Under the pieces are notes generated by a model that worked only from the letters and a program-made list of their open reading frames with translations, searched no databases and was not told where the DNA came from. Of a DNA stretch of 64,000 bases, positions 53,348 to 63,871 are shown piece after piece. Source of the DNA: Oceanobacillus jeddahensis. Its GTDB lineage: Bacteria > Bacillota > Bacilli > Bacillales > Amphibacillaceae. The DNA lies in assembly GCF_000750635.1 (NCBI RefSeq), contig NZ_CCDM010000001.1:682001-746000 (forward strand). The letters run 5' to 3'. Within the stretch, counting starts at the first letter, position 1. Each line of letters opens with the position of its first letter. The position numbers and the translations under genes are program-made.

Positions 53348-54487
53348 TTGATTGTTACACAAACAGAAGAGCAAAAAATGTTAGTGAAAATGGTTCAGGA
53401 TTTTGCTCAAGATGAAATTGCAAAAGAAATAGAACGAATGGAAGAACAAGACCGTTTTCCCAAAGAAATTATCAAGAAAATGGGGGAGCTCGGTTTAATG
53501 GGAATTCCCATACCAGAGGAATACGGGGGAGCCGGGATGGACTTTAGCTCTTACATTCGGGTCATTCATGAATTGTCAAAGGTCAGTGCAACTATCGGAG
53601 TTATTTTATCGGTACACACCTCTGTCGGTACGAATCCCATTCTTTATTTTGGCACGGAGGAACAAAAAAAGAAGTATGTTCCGAAGCTTGCTTCTGGAGA
53701 ATATTTAGGTGCGTTTGCTTTAACAGAAGCGAATTCAGGTTCTGATGCAAGCGGCTTAAAAACAACTGCCAAGCAGATTGATGATATGTATGTACTGAAT
53801 GGATCAAAAGTATTTATTACCAATGGAGAATATGCAGATACCTTTATTACATTTGCCAGAACAAGTGAAGATAAAGATGGAATTAGCGCATTTATTGTTG
53901 AAAAAGATAGTCCGGGTTTGGTGATTGGAAAAAATGAAAAGAAGATGGGGTTAAAGGGATCGAGCACGGTAGAAATCACCTTTGAACAATGCCGGATTCC
54001 CAAGGAAAACCTGCTTGGTGAAGAAGGGCAAGGCTTTAAAATTGCGATGGCTAACTTAAATATTGGCAGAATTGGGATTGCTGCTCAAGGGTTGGGGATT
54101 GCAGAAGCAGCCTTAGACTATGCGGTTGCTTATGCGAAAGAAAGAGAACAATTCGGCAAGCTGATTGCAGTAAATCAGGGGGTCTCTTTTAAGCTTGCGG
54201 AAATGGCAACGAATGTAGAGGCAGCAAAACTATTAACCTATCAGGCAGCGAAACGGATTGAAATGAATCAATCTTGTATCAAGGAAACGTCGATGGCAAA
54301 GCTGACAGCGACCAAAACAGCGATGCAAAACGCGATTGAGGCAGTCCAGATCTATGGCGGTTATGGCTATACCGAGGACTATCCTGTAGAAAGGCTGTTT
54401 CGTGATGCAAAGGTGACGGAAATCTATGAAGGAACGAATGAGATACAGCATATCGTGATATCTAAAGAGCTTTTGAAGGAGAGATAG
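53348..54487 (+). CDS. acyl-CoA dehydrogenase (first copy)
   Basis: A 379-residue FAD flavoprotein of the short/branched-chain acyl-CoA dehydrogenase family. [20 protein letters not shown] binds the substrate/FAD region; the catalytic base is the Glu of [10 protein letters not shown] near 362. It passes electrons to ETF and then to FadF. Begins with TTG (53348) after GAAAGGGGT. It ends 2 bases before the start of the second copy, so the two are tightly coupled. It shares close similarity with its neighbour and probably arose by duplication. Confidence 0.9.
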   Translation: MIVTQTEEQKMLVKMVQDFAQDEIAKEIERMEEQDRFPKEIIKKMGELGLMGIPIPEEYGGAGMDFSSYIRVIHELSKVSATIGVILSVHTSVGTNPILYFGTEEQKKKYVPKLASGEYLGAFALTEANSGSDASGLKTTAKQIDDMYVLNGSKVFITNGEYADTFITFARTSEDKDGISAFIVEKDSPGLVIGKNEKKMGLKGSSTVEITFEQCRIPKENLLGEEGQGFKIAMANLNIGRIGIAAQGLGIAEAALDYAVAYAKEREQFGKLIAVNQGVSFKLAEMATNVEAAKLLTYQAAKRIEMNQSCIKETSMAKLTATKTAMQNAIEAVQIYGGYGYTEDYPVERLFRDAKVTEIYEGTNEIQHIVISKELLKER

Positions 54488-54489
54488 AA

Positions 54490-55629
54490 ATGGATTTTCA
54501 ATTAACGGAAGAACAAGAAATGCTGCGGAAAATGGTCCGGGATTTTGCAGAAAATGAAGTAGAGCCGACAGCAGCAGAAAGAGATGAAGAAGAACGCTTT
54601 GATCGATCTATTTTTGACCAGATGGCAGAGCTGGGATTAACAGGTATTCCATGGCCGGAAGAGTATGGCGGGATAGGCTCGGATTATGTGAGCTATTGTA
54701 TAGCAGTAGAGGAATTATCACGTGTTTGTGCCTCCACAGGAGTTACCCTTTCTGCACATCTATCATTGGCAAGCTGGCCGATTTTTAAATATGGAAATGA
54801 AGCGCAAAAACAAAACTTTCTGCAGCGTCTTGCAACGGGAGAAGCATTAGGAGCTTATGCCTTATCTGAGCCGGGTGCAGGCAGTGATGTTGTTTCTATG
54901 AAAACAACTGCTAAAAAAGATGGCGCGGATTATATATTGAATGGCAGCAAAGTGTGGATTACCAATGGCGGTGTGGCTGATATTTATATCGTATTTGCGA
55001 AAACAGATGCAGACCAAAAGCATAAAGGCATCACTGCATTTATCGTTGAAAAAGGGACAGATGGGTTCACATTTGGCAAAAAAGAAAAGAAGCTTGGTAT
55101 TCGTTCTTCTCCAACGACAGAATTAATCTTTGAAAATTGTAGAATTCCAGCTGAAAATGTGCTGGGGGAAGAAGGGGACGGCTTCAAAATTGCCATGACA
55201 ACCCTGGACGGAGGCAGGAATGGAATTGCCGCCCAGGCTTTAGGGATCGCGCAGGGCGCACTGGATGCTGCAGCAGCTTATGCCAAGGAAAGAGAACAGT
55301 TTGGCAAGCCGATCGCAGCGAATCAGGGCATCTCTTTTAAACTGGCGGACATGGCAACAGAGATTGAGGCTGCCCGTCTATTAACCTATCAGGCAGCATG
55401 GCTGGAATCAGTGGGAAAACCGTATGGAAAAGCATCCGCGATGTCCAAATTATTCGCAGGTGACGCAGCAATGCGCATTACCGTAGAAGCTGTTCAAATC
55501 TTTGGCGGCTATGGATATACAAAAGACTATCCGGTAGAACGCTATATGCGGGATGCGAAAATCACGCAAATTTACGAGGGTACGAATGAAATCCAGCGGC
55601 TTGTAATCGGCCGGATGGTAACGAAATAA
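54490..55629 (+). CDS. acdA: acyl-CoA dehydrogenase (second copy)
   Basis: A 379-residue acyl-CoA dehydrogenase; [24 protein letters not shown]-type FAD contacts, and the catalytic Glu in [10 protein letters not shown]. The length equals that of the preceding copy. The order fadF-acd-rpoE suggests this is the AcdA orthologue of Bacillus subtilis. The ribosome site GGAGAG lies in the end of the upstream gene. Substrate chain length (butyryl, isobutyryl or similar) is not visible, but icmF nearby points to four-carbon substrates. Confidence 0.88.
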   Translation: MDFQLTEEQEMLRKMVRDFAENEVEPTAAERDEEERFDRSIFDQMAELGLTGIPWPEEYGGIGSDYVSYCIAVEELSRVCASTGVTLSAHLSLASWPIFKYGNEAQKQNFLQRLATGEALGAYALSEPGAGSDVVSMKTTAKKDGADYILNGSKVWITNGGVADIYIVFAKTDADQKHKGITAFIVEKGTDGFTFGKKEKKLGIRSSPTTELIFENCRIPAENVLGEEGDGFKIAMTTLDGGRNGIAAQALGIAQGALDAAAAYAKEREQFGKPIAANQGISFKLADMATEIEAARLLTYQAAWLESVGKPYGKASAMSKLFAGDAAMRITVEAVQIFGGYGYTKDYPVERYMRDAKITQIYEGTNEIQRLVIGRMVTK

Positions 55630-55688
55630 GCGTTAAATAATAAAATTTTTGTACTTTCCTATTCTTGTGAAAAAAAGGAGGTTGAAGG

Positions 55689-56294
55689 ATGAATGAAGAT
55701 AAGATTCACTCTTCTGTAAAAGATCAAGAGCTAGTGATGCGACGGAGGAAACAAATTATTGAAGGCGCCATGAGACTGTTTAAGGAGAAAGGCTTTCACC
55801 GTACAACAACAAGAGAAATCGCGAAAGAATCCGGATTCAGTATTGGCACATTATATGAATATATCCGAACGAAAGAGGATGTGCTTTTTCTTGTTTGCGA
55901 GTTTGTGCATGATCAAGTGCGTGATCAGTTAGCAGAAACGATTGCGGTAGATAACCCGACGGCGGAAAGTTTGCGTCAGGCAATAAGACAATACCTTTAT
56001 TTTATGGATACGATCCAGCATGAAATTTTAATGCTATATCAAGAAACAAAATCATTAAATAAAGAAAAACGTAAATTTGTTTTGGAGCAGGAACATAAGA
56101 TTGTCGGGATGATGGAGGAGTTATTGAGCGTTTGTTTAAAAGAAAGGCTAAGTGCAAAAGAAATTTATTTCCTGGCAAATAATATCGTTGTTAGCGGGCA
56201 TATGTGGTGCTTCCGCCGCTGGCTGATTCAAAAAGAATTTACGATTGATGAGTATGTAGAACTGCAAATGAAACAAGTGGATTGTTGGCTGTAA
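55689..56294 (+). CDS. TetR family regulator of the acyl-CoA cluster
   Basis: A 201-residue TetR/AcrR repressor. The helix-turn-helix (about 30-66) reads FKEKGFHRTTTREIAKESGFSIGTLYEYIRTKED; the ligand domain has HEILMLYQETKSLNKE and WCFRRWLIQK. It is inside the fadF-icmF run and most likely binds the two matching operators at 48935 and 51196, released by an acyl-CoA. It differs from FadR (YsiA) of Bacillus subtilis. AAGGAGG precedes the ATG. Confidence 0.88.
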   Translation: MNEDKIHSSVKDQELVMRRRKQIIEGAMRLFKEKGFHRTTTREIAKESGFSIGTLYEYIRTKEDVLFLVCEFVHDQVRDQLAETIAVDNPTAESLRQAIRQYLYFMDTIQHEILMLYQETKSLNKEKRKFVLEQEHKIVGMMEELLSVCLKERLSAKEIYFLANNIVVSGHMWCFRRWLIQKEFTIDEYVELQMKQVDCWL

Positions 56295-56306
56295 TATGTG
56301 GAAAAT

Positions 56307-56324
56307 CAATGATTGTGTTCATTG
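56307..56324. promoter_or_regulatory. weak inverted repeat before icmF
   Basis: CAATGATTGTGTTCATTG has perfect 6-base arms (CAATGA / TCATTG) and part of the TTCATT sequence of the fadF operator. It is not a full match to the TGANNGANNGTTCNNTCA pattern. Confidence 0.3.
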
Positions 56325-56351
56325 GAAGGTTAATTAAAAGGAGGATGAAAA

Positions 56352-59300
56352 ATGGCAGAAGATCGTTATTCGCCAAAGTATCCTATTCGTTTTGTAACTG
56401 CATCCAGCCTGTTTGACGGGCATGATGCTTCTATAAATATTATGCGGCGTATTCTGCAGGCGAGTGGTGCGGAGGTAATTCACCTCGGACATAACCGTTC
56501 CGTGGAAGAAGTGGTTTATGCTGCCATTCAAGAGGATGCGCAGGGAATTGCTATCTCATCTTACCAGGGAGGGCATGTCGAATATTTTAAATATATGATC
56601 GACCTGTTAAAAGAACTGGACGCAGCACATATTCAAGTATTGGGTGGGGGAGGAGGCACGATTCTTCCTCGTGAAATTAAAGAACTCCATGACTATGGAG
56701 TAGCTTGGTTGTTTTCTCCGGAAGATGGCCGGAAGTACGGTTTGCAAGGGATGATCGACCGTATGCTGGAAAAATGTGATTTTCTTCCACCGATAGACAT
56801 AGAAAAAGATTTGGCGCGATTAAGAGAAGGAAACCGGTTAGCAATCGGTAAATTCATCACGCTAATGGAGAATGGAGATAAAGATACAAAAAAACAGGTT
56901 TTAGATAAGCTTTCCGAACAACAAAAACAAAAACAAAAAACGCCAGTCCTTGGAATTACAGGAACAGGCGGGGCAGGGAAAAGTTCGTTGACCGATGAAC
57001 TCATTCGCCGGTTTTTAAATGAAATTCCGGAGCGGAAAGTGGCCATACTATCTATCGATCCATCCAAACGCAAAACAGGAGGGGCTCTACTTGGAGATCG
57101 TATTCGTATGAATGCTATTTTTTCTGAGCGGGTGTATATGCGTTCCCTTGCTACCAGAAATTCGGGAACAGAGCTTTCTGACTCTATTCAGGATGCCATC
57201 GAAGTCGTGCGTGCATCGGACTATGATCTGATTATTATCGAGACAAGCGGAATCGGGCAGGGAGATGCGGCAATTACAGATATAACAGACTTATCGATGT
57301 ATGTCATGACGGCTGAGTTCGGGGCACCGACGCAATTAGAGAAAATAGATATGATAGATTTTGCAGATTTTATTGTTATTAATAAATTTGAACAAAAAGG
57401 GTCAGATGATGCACTGAATCAAGTCCGGAAACAATATGAACGTAGCCATATGCTGTTCCATGAAGATAAAAGCAAATTTCCTGTCTTCGGTACGATAGCG
57501 AGCCAATTCAATGATGAAGGAACGAACGCTTTATTTGCTTCGCTGATTGACCGGATAAATGCAGATTTTCAATGGGAAGCAGAGATTCCGTTTAAACGCC
57601 ATGTTATTTCAGAAAAGAAAAATCAAATCATTACAAATGAGCGCAGACATTATTTGCGGGAGATTGCTTCCTATGTTCGGAATTATGATAAGCGTGCTGG
57701 AAAGCAGCGGGAAGTTGCTTCGAAGCTCTATCAGTTAAAAGGAGCAAAGGAGGAAGTAGGTGAAGAGGCTGCAGATTCGTTGGAGCAGGTGATTACAACC
57801 TATGAACAACAGCTGGACGGGTACGCCAGATCGTTATTGGATAACTGGGAGCAGCTTAAAGAAAGCTATCTTGGTGACACATTTACGTTTAAAGTAAGAG
57901 ACAAAGAGATTACGATGGATTTAACGACAGAATCTCTATCCGGTTTAAAGATTCCTAAAGTAGTATTGCCGAAGTATCATGATTGGGGAGATCGTCTCTA
58001 TTGGTTAATGCGGGAAAATGTCCCAGGCTCTTTCCCTTATACAGCCGGTGTGTTCCCGTTCAAACGAAAAGGAGAAGATCCGACCAGACAATTTGCCGGA
58101 GAAGGCACGCCGGAGCGGACTAACCGCCGCTTTCATTATCTATCAAAAGGAGAAGAAGCAAAACGACTTTCTACAGCGTTTGATTCAGTAACTTTATATG
58201 GAGAAGATCCTGCTGAACGTCCGGATATTTATGGGAAAGTAGGAAATAGCGGTGTAAACATTTGTACACTGGATGATATGAAAAAGCTGTATAGTGGTTT
58301 TGATTTAATCAATCCGTTAACATCGGTTTCTATGACGATTAATGGACCAGCTCCAATTATTTTAGCGATGTATTTTAATACCGCTATTGACCAGCAGGCA
58401 GATCGATTCGCAGAAGAAAATGGACGACTGCCGACAAGTGAAGAATTCAGTCAGATTCAGGCAGATACGATAACTGTCATTAGGGGGACCGTGCAGGCGG
58501 ATATTTTAAAAGAAGACCAGGGCCAAAATACCTGTATTTTTTCTACCGAATTTGCCCTGCGGATGATGGGAGATATTCAAGCATATTTTATAGATAATAA
58601 TGTACGTAATTATTATTCTGTATCGATATCTGGTTATCATATTGCGGAAGCAGGAGCGAACCCGATTACACAGCTTGCATTCACCTTAGCAAATGGGTTT
58701 ACTTATGTGGAATATTATTTGAGCCGCGGAATGGATATTGATAAATTTGCACCAAACCTGTCCTTCTTCTTCTCAAATGGGTTAGATCCGGAATATACCG
58801 TGATCGGCCGGGTGGCGAGAAGAATATGGGCCATTACGATGAAGGAAAAGTACGGTGGTAATGAACGCAGTCAAAAGCTGAAGTACCATGTGCAAACGTC
58901 TGGACGATCCTTGCACGCACAGGAGATTGATTTCAATGATATACGTACCACATTGCAGGCGTTATTGGCAATCCAGGACAATACCAATTCATTGCACACA
59001 AATGCTTATGATGAAGCAATTACGACACCGACAGAAGAATCTGTCCGCCGGGCAATGGCAATTCAAATGATTATTAATAAAGAGTTTGGATTAACCAAAA
59101 ATGAAAATTCCTTGCAAGGGGCTTTTATTATTGAAGAATTAACAGACCTCGTACAGGAAGCGGTTCTACAGGAATTTGAACAGATGAATGATCGCGGCGG
59201 TGTGCTTGGAGCGATGGAGCGTCAATACCAGCGCGGAAAAATACAAGAGGAATCTCTTTATTATGAAGGTAAAAAGCATTCTGGTGATTTGCCAATTGTT

Positions 59301-59588
59301 GGTGTGAACACGTATTTAAACCCCAATCCGCCATCCGAGGATGACATTGATTCCATGGAGTTAGCACGGGCAACAGAAGAGGAGAAAATGCATCAAATCC
59401 ACGAACTGCGCCGTTTTCAATCGGAACATAAAGAGGGTGTAGACGAAGCGCTAAAACGATTAAAACAAACAGCAGTAACAGATGGAAATATTTTCGCAGA
59501 ACTATTACACACTGTCCGTTACGCAAGCCTCGGAGAAATCACCAAAGCACTCTATGAAGTTGGCGGACAATACAGACGGAATATGTAA
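56352..59588 (+). CDS. icmF: fused isobutyryl-CoA mutase IcmF
   Basis: A 1078-residue, adenosylcobalamin-dependent mutase. In order: B12-binding domain (DGHDASI near 22-28 with the cobalt-ligand His; AISSYQGGH), MeaB-like GTPase chaperone domain (Walker [10 protein letters not shown] near 204-212), and the large TIM-barrel mutase domain ([17 protein letters not shown] near 560). IcmF interconverts isobutyryl- and butyryl-CoA (some also pivalyl- or isovalyl-CoA), joining valine and branched-chain products to the beta-oxidation genes upstream. The GTPase loads and repairs the cofactor. Ribosome site AAAGGAGG. The cofactor may come through the btu genes 2 kb downstream. Confidence 0.95.
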   Translation: MAEDRYSPKYPIRFVTASSLFDGHDASINIMRRILQASGAEVIHLGHNRSVEEVVYAAIQEDAQGIAISSYQGGHVEYFKYMIDLLKELDAAHIQVLGGGGGTILPREIKELHDYGVAWLFSPEDGRKYGLQGMIDRMLEKCDFLPPIDIEKDLARLREGNRLAIGKFITLMENGDKDTKKQVLDKLSEQQKQKQKTPVLGITGTGGAGKSSLTDELIRRFLNEIPERKVAILSIDPSKRKTGGALLGDRIRMNAIFSERVYMRSLATRNSGTELSDSIQDAIEVVRASDYDLIIIETSGIGQGDAAITDITDLSMYVMTAEFGAPTQLEKIDMIDFADFIVINKFEQKGSDDALNQVRKQYERSHMLFHEDKSKFPVFGTIASQFNDEGTNALFASLIDRINADFQWEAEIPFKRHVISEKKNQIITNERRHYLREIASYVRNYDKRAGKQREVASKLYQLKGAKEEVGEEAADSLEQVITTYEQQLDGYARSLLDNWEQLKESYLGDTFTFKVRDKEITMDLTTESLSGLKIPKVVLPKYHDWGDRLYWLMRENVPGSFPYTAGVFPFKRKGEDPTRQFAGEGTPERTNRRFHYLSKGEEAKRLSTAFDSVTLYGEDPAERPDIYGKVGNSGVNICTLDDMKKLYSGFDLINPLTSVSMTINGPAPIILAMYFNTAIDQQADRFAEENGRLPTSEEFSQIQADTITVIRGTVQADILKEDQGQNTCIFSTEFALRMMGDIQAYFIDNNVRNYYSVSISGYHIAEAGANPITQLAFTLANGFTYVEYYLSRGMDIDKFAPNLSFFFSNGLDPEYTVIGRVARRIWAITMKEKYGGNERSQKLKYHVQTSGRSLHAQEIDFNDIRTTLQALLAIQDNTNSLHTNAYDEAITTPTEESVRRAMAIQMIINKEFGLTKNENSLQGAFIIEELTDLVQEAVLQEFEQMNDRGGVLGAMERQYQRGKIQEESLYYEGKKHSGDLPIVGVNTYLNPNPPSEDDIDSMELARATEEEKMHQIHELRRFQSEHKEGVDEALKRLKQTAVTDGNIFAELLHTVRYASLGEITKALYEVGGQYRRNM

Positions 59589-59714
59589 TAACTCAACTTA
59601 CGCACCTAATAATAAGCACAAATACCTTGCTATTTCAGGTGAACATGTTCTTCATTACCATGCTTACTTTTTAGTTAAATATCTGACCATTTTTGAATTG
59701 ATAATTGTGCATAA

Positions 59715-59850
59715 TTCCGCTCCGGCCAACCACTCCGCTTTCCATGGGGACGGCTTCAGCTAACTTGAAAAGAAAACCGCTTTTCAAGTGGATCTTCAGC
59801 TCGCCCTGTTCCCATAGGAGTCTCCGTGGTTGGCCTCCGCTCTGATGGGA
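59715..59850 (-). repeat. structured repeat family C, copy 2
   Basis: Minus-strand reading gives GCGGAGGCCAACCACGGAG, ACTCCTATGGGAACAGGG, and GTGGTTGGCCGGAGCGG. Outer arms GGCCAACCAC (59724-59733) / GTGGTTGGCC (59826-59835); inner arms ACTTGAAAAG (59763-59772) / CTTTTCAAGT (59780-59789). It faces copy 3. Confidence 0.85.
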
Positions 59851-60104
59851 TTTTACAGCGGATGAAAGAAATAACATCCTGTTTGGTTGAACGAAATAGT
59901 GGCTCTTTCGTTTGATAACACGATTATTCCAGTATTTTAAATGGTTGGTTTAGCAGTTCGAACCATGACAGTATGGATAGTTAACATCAGGAATAGCTTT
60001 TATACACCGAAAGTAATCTTGGTGGAACATTTTACCATGAATCATGATAGCTATGTTCCATCTGATCTACCTTTTATTTGCTCAGCTATTCCACGTATAG
60101 AACA

Positions 60105-60245
60105 CCTTACTAGCGGAGGCGGACCGTTTTGACTCCTGAGGGATCAGCACCATCTGAAGATCCACTTTTGCCAAGCGATCTTCTTGGCAAAAGTTAGCTG
60201 AAGAGCGTGCCCCTAGGAAAGCAAAACGGTCCGCCGCAGCGGAGT
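60105..60245 (+). repeat. structured repeat family C, copy 3
   Basis: Outer arms GGCGGACCGTTTTG (60118-60131) / CAAAACGGTCCGCC (60222-60235), inner arms ACTTTTGCCAAG (60164-60175) / CTTGGCAAAAGT (60183-60194). Conserved GACTCCTG, GATC, TAGCTGAAG and GGAAAGC lie at the same relative places as in copies 1 and 2. Confidence 0.85.
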
Positions 60246-60629
60246 CATACACTCCATCTGCTATTCTTTGTCCTGGGAATTATCAAAGGAACAATCTACT
60301 CCTGTTTCTATGAAAATGAAGTTTCTATTTAAGGCCCAAAAGTGGAGTAATAACTAATAAATAATGAAATTCATGCTCACATTCCTTTAAAGGTATAATA
60401 AGGCACAATGTAAGCGAAAAAAGCAGATTTTCAGCATGGTTGTATTCAGCTTCTCTAAAATTTTAAATCATACACGTTCATCCAGCTTATATACTACAAA
60501 CTTTTAGTGGATAATTGCATTCAAATATGTTTATAATGTAAAATAGGTTTATTGTGACGCAATAATATATATAATAATCACTTGTAGTATAGATAGGTAT
60601 GATTATATTTTTAAAAGGAGTGCATGAAC
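60246..60629. other. upstream region of rpoE
   Basis: AT-rich leader with no gene; TATAAT-like boxes occur near 60530 and 60560 but no unique promoter can be chosen. The part between copies 2 and 3 of repeat C (59851-60104) also shows no gene. Confidence 0.4.
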
Positions 60630-61130
60630 GTGAGCTTGAAAGAAATGACCCAAGAGCAAATCGATGATTTATCCATGATTGAATTAGGTTCCATCATTCT
60701 AAAGGAAGAAAATAAAGCAATTTCTTTCCAGGATTTGTTTTCAAAAATAGCAGATTTAAAGAATTTCTCAGAAGAAAAGAAAGAAAATTTGATTGCGCAA
60801 TTTTACACAGATATGAATGTTGATGGACGCTATTTAACATTAGGCTCGGGCATGTGGGGATTAAAGAGCTGGTATCCGGTAGAACAAGCGGAAGAAGAAA
60901 TTACAGATGAACCGAAAAAACGTAAGAAAAAGAAGAAAGCAGCCGTTGTGGAAGAAACAGAAGATATCAATGAGGATTTAGATGTAACAGATGAAGAAAT
61001 TGATGATATGCTGGATGACTTCGAGGATGTAGAAGATACAGACTTAGAAGAAATTGAAGATGAAGTAGACGATGTGATCGGTAAAGATGATCTGGACGAA
61101 TTAGATTATGATGAAGAGGACGATCGCTAA
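60630..61130 (+). CDS. rpoE: RNA polymerase delta subunit
   Basis: About 166 residues: a folded N-terminal HARE-HTH domain (SLKEMTQEQIDDLSMIELG to about residue 90), a lysine patch (EPKKRKKKKK) and a long, unstructured, very acidic tail (EDLDVTDEEIDDML, DLEEIEDEVDD). This is the delta subunit of Gram-positive RNA polymerase, which speeds recycling and start-site selection. The GTG at 60630 is 9 bases behind AAGGAG; the ATG at 60624 is only 3 bases from it. pyrG, which follows rpoE in Bacillus subtilis, is not the next gene here. Confidence 0.95.
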   Translation: MSLKEMTQEQIDDLSMIELGSIILKEENKAISFQDLFSKIADLKNFSEEKKENLIAQFYTDMNVDGRYLTLGSGMWGLKSWYPVEQAEEEITDEPKKRKKKKKAAVVEETEDINEDLDVTDEEIDDMLDDFEDVEDTDLEEIEDEVDDVIGKDDLDELDYDEEDDR

Positions 61131-61177
61131 TTAATTGCATATACAGCGAATGAAGCTGCAGCAAAATCTGTAAACTT

Positions 61178-61225
61178 AAAAAGCTGGAACAAGGAAAGAA
61201 ATCTCAACTTGTTCCAGCTTTTTTT
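61178..61225 (+). terminator. terminator of rpoE
   Basis: AAAAAGCTGGAACAAG / CTTGTTCCAGCTTTTTTT with a 14-base loop. Confidence 0.92.
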
Positions 61226-61424
61226 CACAAAAGGAAAGGATAAGATTCAACGAAATTCGTTGCTGAAAATAGATTGATGAAAAAAGCTTCCTATTTGTGA
61301 CAAAATTATTAATGATGCTTATGCTCTAATGTCGTAAAATGAACTTTTTTTTAACTCTAAGTTGTTCTTATAGTCTTTCAGGATAAAACGTTGTAAAATA
61401 GAATTAGAAACAATTACATAAAAT

Positions 61425-61583
61425 AAAAATAGGTGATTTCTTAAAATCATAAAGGGAAGTTGGTGTAAATCCAACGCGGTCCCGCCACTGTAATTGCGAG
61501 CGAGCAGAGCTAGCCACTGTACAAACATGTATGGGAAGGATCTGTAAGTGATGACCATGAGCCAGGATACCTGCCTATTTTTA
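61425..61583 (+). promoter_or_regulatory. cobalamin (B12) riboswitch
   Basis: Conserved pieces AGGTG, AAAGGGAAGTTGGTG, AATCCAACGCGGTCCCGCCACTGTAA (quoted here in parts), then the B12 box GAGCCAGGATACCTGCC, with P1 AAAAATAGG / CCTATTTTT. It stands in the leader of btuF-btuC-btuD. Coenzyme B12 should reduce expression. Confidence 0.95.
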
Positions 61584-61638
61584 TCTCAAGCCAATCTACG
61601 AGGATAGTAAGGTGAAGCAGTATTTCTGAATCTTTCTG

Positions 61639-61669
61639 ACATCTTCATTTGCCGTGGAGATGTTTTTTA
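61639..61669 (+). terminator. terminator in the btu leader
   Basis: ACATCT / AGATGT with a T run (TTTTTTAAT), about 55 bases after the B12 box; probably the expression platform of the riboswitch. Confidence 0.65.
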
Positions 61670-61850
61670 ATAGTTTTTTAGCTTGCAGGACCAGGTATGT
61701 GTCATGGAAAAACTGCCTGTTAAAACTATTTGATTTCCGGGAAATTCAGTAACGTACGCGTATTAAATGAAAACCATTTCACTTGTGCGTCCTCTATGAT
61801 ATGCATTGGCTGGGCATGTAAAACCTATTAAAATCAAGGGGGAAAACAAA

Positions 61851-62852
61851 GTGAAAAAATTATTACACGTACTATTATTAGCACTGTTAGCAGGCTTTTT
61901 AATTGGATGCAGTGATAGTAATGACAATGCAGATGATGATGCATCAAACGATGAGACAGCAAATGAAGAATCAGCTTCAGAGGAAGAAAATGGAGATGAT
62001 TCCGCCTATCCGTTAACCATAACAGACGCAACAGATAATGAAGTTACGCTAGAGGAGGAACCGGAGCGCATTGTTTCATTAATGCCGAGCAACACAGAAA
62101 TTACATTTGCTTTAGATCAAGGAGATAAGGTTGTTGGTGTTACCGATAATGATACCTATCCGGAAGAAGTTTCCGATATCGATTCGGTTGGCGGCATGGA
62201 ATTTAATGTAGAAGCAATTATTGGCTTGGATCCGGATGTTGTGTTAGCACATGAATCCCTGGTTGCTTCAGCACAGGAAGCATTTGAGCAATTAGCAGAT
62301 GCAGATGTGGATGTATTTACCGTTGCGGATGCAACAAACGTGGATACAACGTATGAAACAATTGAAGATATTGGACAAGTTGTAGGCGCAGAAGATGAAG
62401 CAGAACAATTAGTTTCAGACATGCAGGCTGACTTTGCGGAATTAGAAGAAATGACTTCAGAGGTAGCAGAAGAAGATCGTCAATCCGTCTTCTTTGAGAT
62501 CTCTCCGTCACCAGAGATCTTTACGGCTGGTCAGAATACATTCCTTGATGAGTTATTGCAGATCATAAACGCAGATAATGCAGCTGGGGATCAAGAAGGA
62601 TGGGTGGAGATGGATGTTGAAGCTATTATAGAATTGAATCCGGAAGTTATTATTTCAACCTATGGTTCTTATGTAGATGATCCGATTGGTGAAGTGACTT
62701 CAAGAGATGGATTTGCGGATGTAGATGCGGTTGCAAATGAGAGAATTTATGATGTAGATTCGGATACTGTATCCCGCCCGGGGCCACGCCTTATTGATGG
62801 TGCTGAAGAAATTGCAGAAGCAGTCTATCCGGAGCTTTTTGATGAAGAGTAA
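61851..62852 (+). CDS. btuF: cobalamin ABC transporter substrate-binding lipoprotein
   Basis: A 333-residue lipoprotein. The signal peptide ends with the lipobox LIGC (Cys20), followed by a very acidic Asp/Asn/Glu linker (21-50) and a class III (BtuF/FhuD-like) binding domain with ERIVSLMPSNTEITFALD and ELNPEVIISTYG. It binds B12 outside the membrane. It starts at GTG 61851 behind GGGGGAAA; a longer frame up to 61806 is rejected because it would bury the signal peptide. The B12 riboswitch upstream supports the substrate. Confidence 0.9.
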   Translation: MKKLLHVLLLALLAGFLIGCSDSNDNADDDASNDETANEESASEEENGDDSAYPLTITDATDNEVTLEEEPERIVSLMPSNTEITFALDQGDKVVGVTDNDTYPEEVSDIDSVGGMEFNVEAIIGLDPDVVLAHESLVASAQEAFEQLADADVDVFTVADATNVDTTYETIEDIGQVVGAEDEAEQLVSDMQADFAELEEMTSEVAEEDRQSVFFEISPSPEIFTAGQNTFLDELLQIINADNAAGDQEGWVEMDVEAIIELNPEVIISTYGSYVDDPIGEVTSRDGFADVDAVANERIYDVDSDTVSRPGPRLIDGAEEIAEAVYPELFDEE

Positions 62853-63867
62853 CTTATTGAAATATGCGCTTTCGATAGCGTTTTTAATCAGTGCAATGCT
62901 GATTGCAATCTCGGTTGGCAGTGTAGCTGTCCCGATACCTGAAATCATTAAAATTATCGGATCAGAAGTGTTTCATTTGCCTATCGGGGATAAAGTTGAT
63001 TCGATGTACATCAGTATTGTATATGATATTCGCCTGCCGCGCGTTATTCTGGCAGGTCTTGTGGGGGCCTCTCTTGCGATTGCTGGAGCGGCCTTCCAAG
63101 GTTTATTGCGAAACCCTTTAGCGGATCCGTATATTCTCGGTGTATCCTCGGGTGCATCTGTCGGTGCAGTATCCACTTTATTTTTTAATATCTCTATCCC
63201 TTTTTTAGGAATGTATACGTTGCCATTTATAAGTATTCTTGCAGCCTTAGCGACGATTATGATTGTTCTCTTTTTTGCAAAAAAGATTGATAAAACAATG
63301 CGTGTGGAGTCTATTATTCTTACAGGAATTATTTTCAGCGCCTTTTTGGGGTCAATCATTTCTTTAATTATTGCTTTAACCGGCGAAGAATTACAGCAAA
63401 TTATGGGCTGGCTCTTAGGGAGTGTATCCATGCGCGGCTGGAGATATGTTGGCATCATTTTACCATTTTTGCTGTTAGGTGGTTTATTATTGCTAATAAA
63501 TACACGAGAATTAAATGCGATGTCACTTGGAGAAGATCGTGCACAGCATTTAGGAGTAGACGTAGGGAAACGGAAAATGCTTATCTTGGCTTCAGGATCG
63601 ATTTTAACAGGGGCAGCAGTAGCTGTTTCCGGTACGATTGGTTTTGTCGGCCTAGTTATCCCCCATTTAACGAGAAAACTTTGGGGACCGGATCATATAC
63701 ACCTTCTGCCATTGTCCATGATTACGGGAGCAGGCTTCCTTATCCTGACAGATTTATTATCCCGCACCATTATCTCCCCGCAGGTTCTGCCTGTAGGAGT
63801 GATTACAGCACTGGTGGGCGCTCCTGTGTTTGCGATGATTTTAATTAAACAGAGAAAAGGAAGGTAA
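62842..63867 (+). CDS. btuC: cobalamin ABC transporter permease (FecCD family)
   Basis: A 341-residue permease with about ten helices of the FecCD/BtuC family. [39 protein letters not shown] and [24 protein letters not shown] are the standard marks. The ATG at 62842 overlaps the end of btuF by 11 bases, so the two are translationally coupled; a start further upstream would run deep into btuF. It follows the B12 riboswitch and forms the membrane channel. Confidence 0.9.
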   Translation: MKSNLLKYALSIAFLISAMLIAISVGSVAVPIPEIIKIIGSEVFHLPIGDKVDSMYISIVYDIRLPRVILAGLVGASLAIAGAAFQGLLRNPLADPYILGVSSGASVGAVSTLFFNISIPFLGMYTLPFISILAALATIMIVLFFAKKIDKTMRVESIILTGIIFSAFLGSIISLIIALTGEELQQIMGWLLGSVSMRGWRYVGIILPFLLLGGLLLLINTRELNAMSLGEDRAQHLGVDVGKRKMLILASGSILTGAAVAVSGTIGFVGLVIPHLTRKLWGPDHIHLLPLSMITGAGFLILTDLLSRTIISPQVLPVGVITALVGAPVFAMILIKQRKGR

Positions 63868-63871
63868 AAAG

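Noticed and set aside
59941-59970. GTTCGAACC, like a tRNA T-loop
   Set aside because: It is part of a short hairpin (ATGGTT / AACCAT); no acceptor, D or anticodon arms surround it.
59715-60245. CRISPR array
   Set aside because: The copies are inverted, long and irregularly spaced; there are no short uniform repeats with unique spacers and no cas genes.
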